64,000 nt of DNA from Salipiger abyssi (GTDB lineage: Bacteria > Pseudomonadota > Alphaproteobacteria > Rhodobacterales > Rhodobacteraceae): assembly GCF_017311415.1 (NCBI RefSeq), contig NZ_JAEKIS010000008.1:62001-126000 (forward strand). The letters run 5' to 3'. Position 1 is the stretch's first letter; each line of letters begins with the position of its first letter. Of this stretch, positions 49,650-58,957 are shown in pieces. The notes beneath the pieces are model-generated. The model did not search any database. It was not told the DNA's origin and was given only the letters and a program-made list of their open reading frames with translations. The translations under genes and the position numbers were made by a program.

Positions 49650-49742
49650 ATGGCCTGGAGCAAGCCCGTTATCCGCGAAATCGAGTGCGGTATGGAAATC
49701 AACATGTACGGCCCGGAGCACGACGACGGCGTGCTGTTCTGA
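49650..49742 (+). CDS. pqqA: PQQ precursor peptide PqqA
   Basis: Thirty-residue peptide substrate of PQQ biosynthesis. The core EINMYGPE contains the conserved Glu-x3-Tyr pair that is cross-linked by PqqE. Strong RBS (GAGGAGGAAACCC) precedes ATG 49650; the peptide ends with acidic HDDGVLF. pqqB follows after 23 bases. Expression must be high relative to downstream genes, as is usual. Confidence 0.95.
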   Translation: MAWSKPVIREIECGMEINMYGPEHDDGVLF

Positions 49743-49765
49743 TCTGACGCGCGCGGGAGGATAAG

Positions 49766-50662
49766 ATGACGTTCCGCGCGCGCATTCTCGGGGCGGCTGC
49801 CGGCGGCGGGCTGCCGCAATGGAACTGCGGCTGCGCCAATTGCAACGCCGCCCGCGCCGGCGAGATCCCGGCGCAGACCCAGAGCTCGCTGGCCGTTTCG
49901 GCCAATGGCACCGACTGGGCGGTGCTCAACGCCTCGCCCGATATCCGCGCCCAGTTTGCCGCCACGCCAGAGCTGCACCCGACGGGTCTGCGCGAGATGC
50001 CGCTCTGCTCGGTGCTGCTCACCAATGGCGATATCGACCATGTGGCAGGGCTTTTGACGCTGCGCGAGATGCAGGCGTTTACGCTCTACGCCACGCCCGG
50101 CATCCACGAGGTGCTGGCGGCGAATCCGATCTTTTCCGCGCTGAACCCGGGGGTTGTGACCCGCGCCGATGTGGCGCTCGACAGCCCCGCCGAGATCGCG
50201 CCGGGCCTCACGGCCACGCTTTTCGCCGTGCCTGGCAAGGTGCCGCTCTATCTGGAGGGCGAAGAGGTGCAGACCGATCTCATGGGCGAGCAGACCGTGG
50301 GGGTCGAGCTGAAGGCCGGCGCGGATACGGCCTATTACATCCCCGGCTGCGCGCGGCTCGACGATACGCTGTGCGACAGGCTGTCCGGCGCCGCGCTGGT
50401 ATTCTTCGACGGCACGCTCTGGCGCGATGACGAAATGGTCCGCGCGGGGCTCGGCCAGAAGACCGGCAAGCGTATGGGCCATATGTCGATGAGCGGCGCG
50501 GACGGCTCGATCGCAGCCTTCGCCGGGCTCGATATCGGCAGGAAAGTTTTCGTTCACATGAACAACACCAATCCCGTGCTCCGCCCCGGCTCGGAGGAGC
50601 GCCGGCAGGCGGAGGCGGCGGGATGGACCATCGGTCAGGACGGCATGGAGGTAACGGCATGA
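49766..50662 (+). CDS. pqqB: PQQ biosynthesis protein PqqB
   Basis: Metallo-beta-lactamase-fold protein (298 aa). Family features: LGAAAGGGLPQWNCGCANCNAAR, LNASPDIRAQF, LTNGDIDHVAGLLTLREMQAF, YYIPGCARLDDTL and GKRMGHMSMSGADGSI. PqqB is required for maximal PQQ formation and has been proposed to hydroxylate or transport an intermediate. ATGA overlap with pqqC. Confidence 0.95.
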   Translation: MTFRARILGAAAGGGLPQWNCGCANCNAARAGEIPAQTQSSLAVSANGTDWAVLNASPDIRAQFAATPELHPTGLREMPLCSVLLTNGDIDHVAGLLTLREMQAFTLYATPGIHEVLAANPIFSALNPGVVTRADVALDSPAEIAPGLTATLFAVPGKVPLYLEGEEVQTDLMGEQTVGVELKAGADTAYYIPGCARLDDTLCDRLSGAALVFFDGTLWRDDEMVRAGLGQKTGKRMGHMSMSGADGSIAAFAGLDIGRKVFVHMNNTNPVLRPGSEERRQAEAAGWTIGQDGMEVTA

Positions 50663-51408
50663 CGATGACACGCGACGCATTCGAGGCAAGGCTGCGGCAG
50701 ATCGGGGCCGAGCGCTATCACGATCTACACCCGTTTCATCACCGGCTTCATGGCGGCGGCTGCACGCCCGAAGAGGTGCGCGCCTGGGTGATCAACCGGT
50801 ATTACTACCAGCATTCGATCCCGATGAAGGACGCGGCTTTCATGTCCCGCGTCGAGGATCCGGCCCTGCGCCGCGCCTGGCGGAGCCGGATCGAGGATCA
50901 CGACGGCACCGAGACCAACGAGGGCGGCATCCGCCGCTGGCTGCGGCTGGCGGAGGCGGTGGGGCTCGACCCCGATTATGTCGCCTCCTGCGAGGGCGTG
51001 CTGCCGGCTACCAAATTCGCCGTCGATGCCTATGTGCGCTTTGTCCGCGACAAGACGCTGCTGGAGGCCGTCGCCGCCTCGCTCACCGAGCTTTTTGCCC
51101 CCGCGATCCACGCCAATCGCATCGAGGGGCTGCTCGAGAATTACGATTTCGCCGATGACAGCTCGCTGAGCTATTTCCGCAACCGGCTGAAGGAGGCACC
51201 GAAGGACGTGGCATTCGGGCTGAAATGGGTGCTCGACCATGCGGACACCGCCGAGAAACAGGAGATGGCGGCGAAAGCGCTGATCTTCAAAACCGATGTG
51301 CTCTGGTCGCAGCTCGATGCGCTCTGGGGCGCCTATGTCGAGCCCGCGCGCATCCCGCCCGGCGCCTGGCGCCCCGGCGAGGGGTTGCGCGCCGCCGAGG
51401 CCGCGTGA
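50659..51408 (+). CDS. pqqC: Pyrroloquinoline-quinone synthase PqqC
   Basis: Cofactor-free oxidase (249 aa) catalysing the last ring closure and oxidation of PQQ. The haem-oxygenase-like helical fold has YHDLHPFHHRLHGGG, INRYYYQHSIPMKDAAFMSR, RIEDHDGTE and TELFAPAIHANRIEGLLENY, with catalytic His, Tyr and Arg residues in the usual places. ATG 50659 overlaps the pqqB stop. Longer frame from 50623 is inside pqqB. Confidence 0.96.
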   Translation: MTMTRDAFEARLRQIGAERYHDLHPFHHRLHGGGCTPEEVRAWVINRYYYQHSIPMKDAAFMSRVEDPALRRAWRSRIEDHDGTETNEGGIRRWLRLAEAVGLDPDYVASCEGVLPATKFAVDAYVRFVRDKTLLEAVAASLTELFAPAIHANRIEGLLENYDFADDSSLSYFRNRLKEAPKDVAFGLKWVLDHADTAEKQEMAAKALIFKTDVLWSQLDALWGAYVEPARIPPGAWRPGEGLRAAEAA

Positions 51409-51680
51409 TGTCGCCCGCCGACATCCCCGCCCTGCCCCGCGGCGTGCGCCTGCACTGGGACCGGGTGCGCGAGACCTGGGTGCTGCTGGCGCCGGAACGC
51501 ACGGTGACGCTTGACGCGGTGGCCCATGCCATCCTGTCGGAGCTCGACGGGATCCGCAGCTTTGGCGAGATCACCGCGGCACTGGCTGCGAAATACAACG
51601 CCCCGCAGGAGCAGATTGCCGCCGACAGCGCCGGGTTCCTCAGCGCGATGCACGACCGCCGCTTTCTGGATCTGCGATGA
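51408..51680 (+). CDS. pqqD: PqqA-binding chaperone PqqD
   Basis: Peptide chaperone (90 aa) that delivers PqqA to the radical SAM enzyme PqqE. Motifs: PRGVRLHWDRVRETWVLLAPERTV (in parts), LDAVAHAILSELDGIRSF, and C-terminal FLSAMHDRRFLDLR. It overlaps the pqqC stop by one base (TGATG). It is separate from pqqE, with 97 bases between them. Confidence 0.93.
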   Translation: MSPADIPALPRGVRLHWDRVRETWVLLAPERTVTLDAVAHAILSELDGIRSFGEITAALAAKYNAPQEQIAADSAGFLSAMHDRRFLDLR

Positions 51681-51777
51681 CCTGCCCGTCAGTTCCACAT
51701 AAGCAGCGTCTTCTCTTTTCAAATACGCAAGGCGCGGCCTTTGCCACCCGGCCCGCCGCCGCAGAAAAAGGCGCCTC

Positions 51778-52887
51778 ATGACCGCCCGTCCCCCCATCGC
51801 CATGCTGGCCGAACTCACCCATCGCTGCCCGCTCGCCTGCCCCTATTGCTCGAACCCGGTCGACCTCGCCCGGCAGGAGAACGAGCTTTCCACCGCCGAA
51901 TGGAGCGACGTCTTCAGACAGGCCGCGGATCTGGGCGTATTGCAGCTTCACCTCTCCGGCGGCGAGCCCGCCACCCGCCGCGATCTCGAAGAGCTGGTGC
52001 AGGCCGCCCGCGACGCCGGGCTTTATACCAACCTCATCACCTCGGGCATCGGCCTGACCGAGCGCCGGCTGAAGGCGCTCGACGACGCCGGGCTCGACCA
52101 TATCCAGCTTTCGCTGCAAGGCACCACGCCCGAGATGGCCGACGAGATCGGGGGCTACAAGGGCGGTTACAAGCGCAAGCTGATGGTGGCGGAGTGGATC
52201 GCCGCAATCGGCTTTCCGCTCACCCTCAACGCGGTGCTGCATCGGCGCAACCTGCACCAGCTTCCCCGCGCGCTGGAAATGGCGGTGGAGATGGGCGCCC
52301 GGCGCATCGAGGTCGCCACCGTGCAGTTCCATGGCTGGGCGCTGAAGAACCGCGACGCACTGATGCCGACCCGCACCCAGGCCGAGGAGGCAACGCGCAT
52401 CGTGACCGAGGCGCGGGCAAGGCTGAAAGGCACGCTGGTGATCGACTACGTGCCCGCCGATTACCATTCCGACTACCCCAAGCGCTGCATGGGCGGCTGG
52501 GGCTCCACCGGACTCAACGTGGCGCCCGATGGCGTGGTGCTGCCCTGCCATGCGGCGCAGAGTATCCCGCATCTCAGCTTCGACAATGCGCGCGAAAAGC
52601 CCCTGTCGGACATCTGGTACGAGGGCCGCGCCTTCAACGCCTATCGCGGCACGGACTGGATGCCCGAGCCATGCGCGAGCTGCGAGCGCAAGGAGGTGGA
52701 TTTCGGCGGTTGCCGCTGTCAGGCCATGGCGCTTGCCGGCGATGCCGCTGCAACCGATCCGGTCTGCGTGAAATCCCCCCACCATATCGACCTGCAAGCC
52801 CGCGCCGAAGCCCATGCGGCGGCGGAGGGCGCGCCGCTCGTCTATCGCAGCGCGCCCGGAAAGCCCGTGCCCGAACCTGCGGAATAG
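51778..52887 (+). CDS. pqqE: PQQ radical SAM enzyme PqqE
   Basis: Radical SAM protein (369 aa) forming the Glu-Tyr C-C bond in PqqA. The SAM-cluster motif RCPLACPYCSNP is at residues 17-28, then HLSGGEPATRRDL and the SPASM-type Cys-rich end (CMGGWGSTGL, PCHAAQS, CASCERKEVDFGGCRCQAMAL). ATG 51778 directly follows the short gap after pqqD. Full length and intact. Confidence 0.95.
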   Translation: MTARPPIAMLAELTHRCPLACPYCSNPVDLARQENELSTAEWSDVFRQAADLGVLQLHLSGGEPATRRDLEELVQAARDAGLYTNLITSGIGLTERRLKALDDAGLDHIQLSLQGTTPEMADEIGGYKGGYKRKLMVAEWIAAIGFPLTLNAVLHRRNLHQLPRALEMAVEMGARRIEVATVQFHGWALKNRDALMPTRTQAEEATRIVTEARARLKGTLVIDYVPADYHSDYPKRCMGGWGSTGLNVAPDGVVLPCHAAQSIPHLSFDNAREKPLSDIWYEGRAFNAYRGTDWMPEPCASCERKEVDFGGCRCQAMALAGDAAATDPVCVKSPHHIDLQARAEAHAAAEGAPLVYRSAPGKPVPEPAE

Positions 52888-52975
52888 GCCACCCGGTTTG
52901 CGACCTCTGGCTGTATTCCGGGGGTGTCCGCGCTCGGATAGACTGAGGCCCAGTCTTCGACACCCGAGAGGAGCC

Positions 52976-53023
52976 ATGACCGCCGAGGCCGTCCCCATGT
53001 CCATTCGCAGGGATCCGCGATGA
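52976..53023 (+). CDS. 15-codon upstream ORF / leader peptide
   Basis: Short open frame [15 protein letters not shown] with a strong RBS (CCGAGAGGAGCC) and a stop that overlaps the ATG of the next gene by 3 bases (ATGA). Such coupling suggests translation of the leader controls the downstream gene. It may be only a decayed gene start. Not recognised. Confidence 0.35.
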   Translation: MTAEAVPMSIRRDPR

Positions 53024-53664
53024 CCGCCGCGCTGGACGTGCCGGGCGCGGCGCTGCGACCGGCGGAGCTGCTGGCGCTGCGCGATCTGGCCCCCTGCCCC
53101 GCAGAGGCGGCGCGACCGGGCGACTGTCTGCTGGTGGCGGATTTCCGGCCGTCGATGCTCTGGGGGCTGATCCGCGCCTTCCGCTCTGTCGCCGCCGCCG
53201 AGGCGCTGGCGCTGATCGGCTGGCACGCCGATCTCGCGGGCGGGCGTGTCGGGCTGCTGGCGCTGGGGGCCGGCGCACCGCTCACGGTGCCGCTGCGCGC
53301 CGGTGGCATGGCCGAGGTGATCGCCGGGATGGTCAGCGCCCATGACACCGCCTCTGCGCTGGCCTCGGCGGGGCAGCTCGACGACCCGCCGCTCGACCGC
53401 GGCCTCGCCGGGCTGGCGGCGCTGGTGCCGGATCCGGCGGAGCTGGTGATCGCCTCGGGTTTCGGCATGCCGGGCGTCGGGCTGGCGGCACGGCTCGATC
53501 TGCTGGCCAGCCGCCACGCGCTGCGGCTGCTGCATGTCTCCGATAGCGGCCATACCGAGGAGATCGGCGCCGAGATCGCCGGCCACGCGGCGCTGGCGCT
53601 CGATGCGAGCCTGCCGCCGGAAGCCGTTGCCGGGATGCTGGCCGGCGGGTTCCGGATCGGCTGA
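53020..53664 (+). CDS. Protein of unknown function in the PQQ region
   Basis: Cytoplasmic-looking alpha/beta protein (214 aa), no signal peptide or membrane span. It has several short beta-helix-beta segments: [40 protein letters not shown] (in parts) and [21 protein letters not shown]. The order hints at a Rossmann-like or ATP-binding fold but no clear motif could be assigned. It follows pqqE by 132 bases and precedes the formaldehyde-activation gene. The opposite-strand frame is longer but lacks RBS and sense. Confidence 0.6.
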   Translation: MTAALDVPGAALRPAELLALRDLAPCPAEAARPGDCLLVADFRPSMLWGLIRAFRSVAAAEALALIGWHADLAGGRVGLLALGAGAPLTVPLRAGGMAEVIAGMVSAHDTASALASAGQLDDPPLDRGLAGLAALVPDPAELVIASGFGMPGVGLAARLDLLASRHALRLLHVSDSGHTEEIGAEIAGHAALALDASLPPEAVAGMLAGGFRIG

Positions 53665-53876
53665 GCGCACCCCGGAAACAGACAGAACGATCTGCAACCA
53701 CGCCGGATAGCAGGCGATTCGATCCTCATTTCGGGAGCGGGAATGCCATTCATACCGCCATCGGCCCGCATCACAGCCGATACTTACGGCTGAATTGCCC
53801 GAATCCCATTGAGGCTCCACGCTTGGGCAGGGGTGCCCGGCGAAAGCGGCGCTCCAATGGGAGGAGACAACGCAAT

Positions 53877-54503
53877 ATGGGACTTCTGGACAAACTCTTC
53901 GGCGGCGAGGACGGGCCCGCCGCGCAAAGCTACAGCCACGTCAAGATTCACCCGTCGGTTGACAATGGCGTCAAACCGGCGAGCCCCGGCTTTTCCGGCG
54001 GCACGCTTAGCTGCAAATGCAGCAGCAACCCGGTGGTGGTCACGGTCTCGGCGCAGACCGCGCATAACCATGTCTGCGGCTGCACCAAATGCTGGAAACC
54101 CGAGGGCGCGATCTTTGCCCAGATCGCCGTCGTGGGCCGCGATCAGGTCGAGGTGACCGAAAATGCCGACAAGCTGGAGATCGTCGATGCCTCGGCTGCG
54201 ATCCAGCGCCATGCCTGCAAGGGCTGCGGCGTGCATATGTATGGCCGCATCGAGAATACCGGCCACCCGTTCCATGGGCTCGATTTCGTGCATACGGAGC
54301 TGTCGTCGCAATCGGGCTGGTCGCCGGCGGAATTCGCCGCCTTCGTTTCCTCGATCATCGAATCGGGGGTGGACCCGTCGCGCATGGACGAGATCCGCGG
54401 CCGGCTGCGCGAGCTGGGGCTGGAGCCCTACGATTGCCTGTCGCCGCCGCTGATGGACGCCATCGCCACCCATGTGGCCAAGCAGAGCGGCGCTTTGAAA
54501 TAG
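53877..54503 (+). CDS. gfa: Glutathione-dependent formaldehyde-activating enzyme
   Basis: Gfa/S-(hydroxymethyl)glutathione synthase-type protein (208 aa) that joins formaldehyde to glutathione. Zinc Cys motifs: [27 protein letters not shown] and [17 protein letters not shown] 53877 with RBS GGGAGGAGACAACGC was preferred; an upstream in-frame start adds a basic, unlikely tail. It fits disposal of formaldehyde from the amine and alcohol-oxidation systems. The glutathione-linked formaldehyde dehydrogenase is not in the window. Confidence 0.92.
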   Translation: MGLLDKLFGGEDGPAAQSYSHVKIHPSVDNGVKPASPGFSGGTLSCKCSSNPVVVTVSAQTAHNHVCGCTKCWKPEGAIFAQIAVVGRDQVEVTENADKLEIVDASAAIQRHACKGCGVHMYGRIENTGHPFHGLDFVHTELSSQSGWSPAEFAAFVSSIIESGVDPSRMDEIRGRLRELGLEPYDCLSPPLMDAIATHVAKQSGALK

Positions 54504-54625
54504 GGCCGATCTCCCGCAATCCCGGTTCTGGCGCTTGCGGCTCACCGCTGCTGGCGCCGGACCGCATCTCTACCGTTGCGCGAATGAATTGTCATACGCT
54601 AACCTCCCGATGGGAGGAGATTTCA

Positions 54626-55348
54626 ATGAAAGACATGACCGGCACCCCGCCGCCGGGTGCAATCCAGTCCGTGGCGATCGTCGACGACCATCCGCTTTAC
54701 AGCGATGCGCTCGCCGCCGCGCTGGAACTGGTGTTCCCGGATTGCCAGGTGGAAAAGGCCCAGACGCTCGGCGGCGCGTTGGCACTGGTCGAGAGCGGCT
54801 TTACCCCCGATCTCGTGATGTTCGACCTCAAGCTGCCCGATGTCAGCGGCATCTCGGGGTTTCAGCGGCTGCGCGAGGCGCTGCCCGACGCGCCGATCCT
54901 GGTGATCTCGTCGCTGACCTCGGCGCAGGTGGTGCAGGCGCTGATGGCCGAGGGCGCCGCCGGTTTCCTGCCCAAGGATGCGCCGGCGCCGCTGCTGCGG
55001 CAGGCGCTGCACGAGATCGCCGCGGGGCGGAAATACGTGCATTCGGGCTATCAGACCGGGCAAGGCACCGCGCCGGACGCGGCCTTCGAGAACCTGCATC
55101 CCAAGCTGGCCGAGCTCACCCCGCAGCAGCAGCGCATCATGAAGCTGATCTGCGCTGGCAAGCCCAACAAGCAGATCGCCTATGAGCTGTCGCTGGCCGA
55201 GGCCACGGTCAAGGCGCATATCACCGCGCTGCTGCGGCGGCTGGGGGTGCAGAACCGCACCCAGGCGGCGGTTCTGGTCGAGGGATCGCAGCCCGCCACG
55301 GCCATCGGCACCCGCGACGCCGACGCCCAGGCCTTTCTGAGCCACTAG
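54626..55348 (+). CDS. LuxR-type response regulator
   Basis: Two-domain regulator (240 aa). The REC domain covers about residues 14-130 (VAIVDDHPLYSDAL, phospho-Asp in VMFDLKLPDVSG, Thr/Ser and Lys in VISSLTS and GFLPKDA). The LuxR HTH is at about 170-230 (LTPQQQRIMKLICAGKPNKQIAYEL, in parts). ATG 54626 follows GGGAGGAGATTTCA. Adjacent to FIST and NahK/ErcS' kinase genes, in line with ExaE/ErbR/ErdR-type regulators of PQQ alcohol dehydrogenases in Pseudomonas and FlhR in Paracoccus. Possible targets: pqq, gfa. Confidence 0.9.
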   Translation: MKDMTGTPPPGAIQSVAIVDDHPLYSDALAAALELVFPDCQVEKAQTLGGALALVESGFTPDLVMFDLKLPDVSGISGFQRLREALPDAPILVISSLTSAQVVQALMAEGAAGFLPKDAPAPLLRQALHEIAAGRKYVHSGYQTGQGTAPDAAFENLHPKLAELTPQQQRIMKLICAGKPNKQIAYELSLAEATVKAHITALLRRLGVQNRTQAAVLVEGSQPATAIGTRDADAQAFLSH

Positions 55349-55352
55349 CCGC

Positions 55353-56510
55353 ATGGGGCCGGAGCGCGCGCCGCCACGCTATGTGAAGATCGCCGTCTCG
55401 CGCGACACCGGCGCGCGGGCGGCGGTGGATGAGGCGCTGAGGCAGATCGACCTGCCGGAGACCTGCTTCGTGCTGGCCTTCGTGCCCGAGGGGCTGCCGC
55501 TCGACACCGTGGCGCAGGCGCTGGAGGCGGGGGCCGACGGTGTGCCGGTCTTTGGCTGCACCACCGCCGGCACCATCACCCCGGAGGGTTACGAGACCGA
55601 GGCGCTGCTGCTGCTTGCCTTCCCGCGCGAGCATTTCCGCTGCGCCTCGCTGCTGATCGAGCCGCTGAAACCGCTCTCGATGAAGACCATCGCCTCGCAG
55701 GTGCGCGCCCACGCGGCGCGGTTCCAGCGCACCGCCGGCTGGAATCGGCTGGCGCTGATCTTTGCCGACGGGCTGTCGAAACAAGAGGATCTGCTGGTCG
55801 CCACGCTGGAGGCGGCGCTGCGCGAGATTCCGATCTTCGGCGGCTCGGCGGGCGACAATCTGGCGTTCAGGGAAACCTTCGTGCTTCAGAACGGGCGGTT
55901 TCACACCAATGCAGCGCTGCTCCTGCTGCTGGAGACGGATCTGGCCTTTCAGGGGCTGGGCTTCGACCATTTCCTGCCCACAGAGCAACAGATGGTCGTC
56001 ACCGAGGCGATCCCCGAGGAACGGCTGGTGCTGGAGATCAACGGCGCCCCGGCGGCGCTGGAATATGCCCGCGTCGTCGGCTGCCCGGTGGAGCAGCTCT
56101 CGCCGCAGATCTTTGCCGAGAATCCGATGCTGGTGCGGCAGAACATGAACTATCACGTCCGCGCCATTCACGACGCACCCGGCGCGCATGCGCTCTCCTT
56201 TCTGGGTGCCATCGACGACGGGCTGATCCTGACGCTGGGCCGGGGCAAGGAGATCCTCGAGACGCTCAGGGCAGAGCTCGACGTGAAGGGCCCGCGCGAC
56301 GCCGCGCCGGATTTCGTGCTGGGCTTCGACTGCGTGCTGCGCAAGCTGGAGATCGAGCAGAAACAGCTCTCCGGACCGGTGAGCGAGATCTTTCGCGAGC
56401 GCCGCGTCGTGGGCTTCAACACTTATGGCGAGCAGCATTGCGGCGTGCATGTGAACCAGACCTTCGTGGGCGTCGCCTTTTTCGATCCGGGGCGGAGGGA
56501 ATTCGCATGA
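55353..56510 (+). CDS. FIST-domain sensor protein
   Basis: FIST_N/FIST_C protein (385 aa). The FIST-N part has GLPLDTVAQALEAGADGVPVFGCTTAGTITPEGY (seen as VPVFGCTTAGTITPEGY) and IFGGSAGDNLAF; the FIST-C part shows GFDCVLRKLEIEQKQLS, VVGFNTYGEQHCGVHVNQTF. FIST domains are predicted small-ligand sensors linked to signalling proteins. It begins 4 bases after the response regulator, has a weak RBS, and overlaps the kinase by 4 bases, so the three form one unit. Confidence 0.9.
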   Translation: MGPERAPPRYVKIAVSRDTGARAAVDEALRQIDLPETCFVLAFVPEGLPLDTVAQALEAGADGVPVFGCTTAGTITPEGYETEALLLLAFPREHFRCASLLIEPLKPLSMKTIASQVRAHAARFQRTAGWNRLALIFADGLSKQEDLLVATLEAALREIPIFGGSAGDNLAFRETFVLQNGRFHTNAALLLLLETDLAFQGLGFDHFLPTEQQMVVTEAIPEERLVLEINGAPAALEYARVVGCPVEQLSPQIFAENPMLVRQNMNYHVRAIHDAPGAHALSFLGAIDDGLILTLGRGKEILETLRAELDVKGPRDAAPDFVLGFDCVLRKLEIEQKQLSGPVSEIFRERRVVGFNTYGEQHCGVHVNQTFVGVAFFDPGRREFA

Positions 56511-58741
56511 TCGACCACGAAGAGCCGCTCGAAACCCAGGTCGCGCGGCAGGCCAAGATCATCGACGCGCTGATGCGCCGCGCCAATCGCCAGCACGAGG
56601 TCGGCAGCTCGGCCTATGGCGCGTTTCAGTCGGCGATTGCTCTACAGGCGCAGGTCTGGGCCAAGACCCGCGATCTCGAACGCACCACATCCGAGCTGCG
56701 CCATGCCCGCGACGACAGCGAGCGCATGCGCAAGAACCTCGCCGATGCGCTTTCGGCGATGGACGGCGGGGTGGCGCTCTTCACCGGCGGGCGGCTGGAG
56801 GTCTGCAACGACATCTTCCTGCGGCTGCTGCCGGATATCTCGGGCCGGCTGCAACCGGGCCTGCCGGTCGAGGAGTGTTTCGCCGCCATGGCCGAAAGCC
56901 GCCATCTGGTGACCGTCGAGGGCAGTTTCGACGTGGCGCTGGCGCAGGCCCGGCGCGGGCGGGTCGGCGCCTCGGTTGTGTCGCTGGTGATCGAGCTGGC
57001 GGGCGACCGCTGGTATCAGATCAATCTCCAACGCACGAGCGCCGAGAATCTGGTGCTGCTGCTGACCGAGATCACCGCCATCGTGCGCCGCAACCGCTCG
57101 GAAAAGGAGCATCTGATCGACCGGCAGGCGGATTACCTGCAAGCGGTGTTCGAGAACATGACCTCGGGGGTCTGTACCTTTTCGCCGGCGGGCGCAGTGA
57201 CCATGTTCAACCGCCAGTTCCGGCAATTGCTCGGCCTGCCCTATACCATGCTCCAGACCGGCACCGATTTGCAGCGGCTGCTGGATTTCGTTGCGCAGCA
57301 CGGGCTTATCGCCGAGGCGGCAGAGCACGACATCGCTCATTGGCTCGACCGGCTGGAGCGGCAGGGCCGGCTGCGGCGCCGGGTGCGCCACGCCACCGGC
57401 CGGATGCTGGACCTGCACGCCCACCGGCTGCCCGATGGCGGCGTGCTGCTGGAGCTGAAGGACGTGACGCTCGAAACCCGCGCGACGGAGATGCTGGAAA
57501 ACCGGGTGACCGAGCGCACCGCCGAGCTGACCCGCGCCAACGAGCAGCTGCGCGAGCAATACGAGGAGAAGGCTCGGGTCGAGGAGGAGCTGCGGGTTGC
57601 CAAGGAACGCGCCGAGGCGGCGGTCTCCTCAAAGACGCGGTTCCTTGCGGCGGCGAGCCACGATCTGCTGCAACCGATCAACGCCGCCAAGCTGCTGATC
57701 GCGACCCTGTCGGATGCCGCCTCGGACACGCGCTTTGCGCCGATGGTCGAGCGGCTGGGCGGGTCGTTCTCCTCCATCGAGCAGCTGCTGCATTCGCTGC
57801 TGGATATCTCGCGGCTGGAAAGCGCCGACCGCGCGCTGACCCCCACCGAGGTCTGTCTCGGCACGCTGATGCGTAGTGTCTGGGAGGACCAGATGCCGCT
57901 GGCGCAGCGCAAGGGGGTGCGGCTCGACATGGTGCCGAGCATGGTCTTCGTGCGCTCGGATCCGGTCTATCTGCTGCGCTCGATCCAGAACCTGGTGGTC
58001 AATGCGATCCAGTATACGCCCGAGGGCGGGCGGGTGCTGGCCGGCTGCCGGCGCAAGGGCGGGCGCGTGGAATTGCAGGTCTGGGATACGGGCATCGGCA
58101 TCTCGCGGAAGGATCAGAAGCGCATCTTCGAGGAGTTCGCGCGCGCCGACAATGTGCCGCTTGGCTCGGGCGTCGGGCTCGGCCTGTCGGTGGTGGACCG
58201 CACCTGCCGGCATCTCGGTCACAAGGTGAGGGTGCGCTCGAAACCGGGGATCGGCTCGGTGTTTTCCATCGAGATGGAGGCAGTGTCGGGCCGCTCCGCC
58301 GGGGTGCAGGAGGGCTGCCGCCAGACGCCTGCCGAAGACTACGAACTCGATCATATCGTGCTGGTGATCGAGAACGACCCGGATGTGCTCTACGCCTTTA
58401 CCAGCAAGCTGGAGCAATGGGGGGCGAGCGTGCTGGCGGCGCGCTCCACCGAAGAGGCGCTGGGGCATCTGCGCGACATCGGCATGCCGCCGGATATCGT
58501 GCTGGCGGATTACCAGCTCGATGACGGTGACACCGGCGACCGCGCCATTGCAGCGATACGGCAGGCCAGCGGCGTGCATGTGCCGGCGATCATGATCACC
58601 GCCGACCGCAGCAACGCGCTGCTGAAGGCCGGCGCGGAACAGGGGTTTTCGGTGCTGACCAAGCCGGTGCAGCTGTCCCGGCTGCGCCCTCTGATCGAAT
58701 GGAAGATCCGCTGGCAGGCGCCGGAGGAGGCGGAGGTCTGA
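56507..58741 (+). CDS. Hybrid sensor histidine kinase (NahK/ErcS'-type)
   Basis: Cytoplasmic hybrid kinase (744 aa), no membrane span. Order: N-terminal helical coiled region (1-80), PAS domains at about 85-180 and 205-300 (LQAVFENMTSGVCTFSPAGAV), coiled coil ERTAELTRANEQLREQYEE, HisKA with AAASHDLLQPINAAKL (phospho-His), HATPase (NLVVNAIQYTPEGG, GIGISRKDQKRIFEEF, GVGLGLSVV), and a C-terminal REC (LVIENDPDVLYAF, ADYQLDDGD). NahK/ErcS' kinases regulate PQQ-dependent ethanol oxidation in Pseudomonas. ATG 56507 overlaps the FIST stop. Confidence 0.93.
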   Translation: MIDHEEPLETQVARQAKIIDALMRRANRQHEVGSSAYGAFQSAIALQAQVWAKTRDLERTTSELRHARDDSERMRKNLADALSAMDGGVALFTGGRLEVCNDIFLRLLPDISGRLQPGLPVEECFAAMAESRHLVTVEGSFDVALAQARRGRVGASVVSLVIELAGDRWYQINLQRTSAENLVLLLTEITAIVRRNRSEKEHLIDRQADYLQAVFENMTSGVCTFSPAGAVTMFNRQFRQLLGLPYTMLQTGTDLQRLLDFVAQHGLIAEAAEHDIAHWLDRLERQGRLRRRVRHATGRMLDLHAHRLPDGGVLLELKDVTLETRATEMLENRVTERTAELTRANEQLREQYEEKARVEEELRVAKERAEAAVSSKTRFLAAASHDLLQPINAAKLLIATLSDAASDTRFAPMVERLGGSFSSIEQLLHSLLDISRLESADRALTPTEVCLGTLMRSVWEDQMPLAQRKGVRLDMVPSMVFVRSDPVYLLRSIQNLVVNAIQYTPEGGRVLAGCRRKGGRVELQVWDTGIGISRKDQKRIFEEFARADNVPLGSGVGLGLSVVDRTCRHLGHKVRVRSKPGIGSVFSIEMEAVSGRSAGVQEGCRQTPAEDYELDHIVLVIENDPDVLYAFTSKLEQWGASVLAARSTEEALGHLRDIGMPPDIVLADYQLDDGDTGDRAIAAIRQASGVHVPAIMITADRSNALLKAGAEQGFSVLTKPVQLSRLRPLIEWKIRWQAPEEAEV

Positions 58742-58755
58742 GCGCGGCGCGGGGA

Positions 58756-58809
58756 GCAGGATTTTCCCGAAAATCCTGCGGGTCCGAAAAATTTTCTCGA
58801 AAATTTTTC
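58756..58809. repeat. Tandem pair of 24-bp palindromes
   Basis: First: arms GCAGGATTTTC and GAAAATCCTGC around CC (58756-58779). Second: arms GAAAAATTTTC and GAAAATTTTTC around TC (58786-58809). Centres are exactly 30 bases apart and both share TTTTC-NC-GAAAA. They lie between the kinase stop and the next gene. No T-run fits a terminator; they may be protein-binding or dispersed hairpins. Confidence 0.6.
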
Positions 58810-58957
58810 TCCTGCCCGTCGCGCGGGGGGCATCGCCGGAGGGGCGTATTTTCAAAGAGAAGATGGGACTGGCCCGGCCCCGGGATACGGCACAGACAAA
58901 AGTCGGCAATGACAGGCGGGGCGTGGGGAATAGGCTGGAGACAGGGAGGATTCGAAC

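Noticed and set aside
52842-53774. Long minus-strand open frame opposite the unknown PQQ-region protein
   Set aside because: Translation is rich in Ser, Ala, Pro and Arg with no motif or RBS, as expected of an antisense frame in GC-rich DNA; the plus-strand frame has a coupled start.
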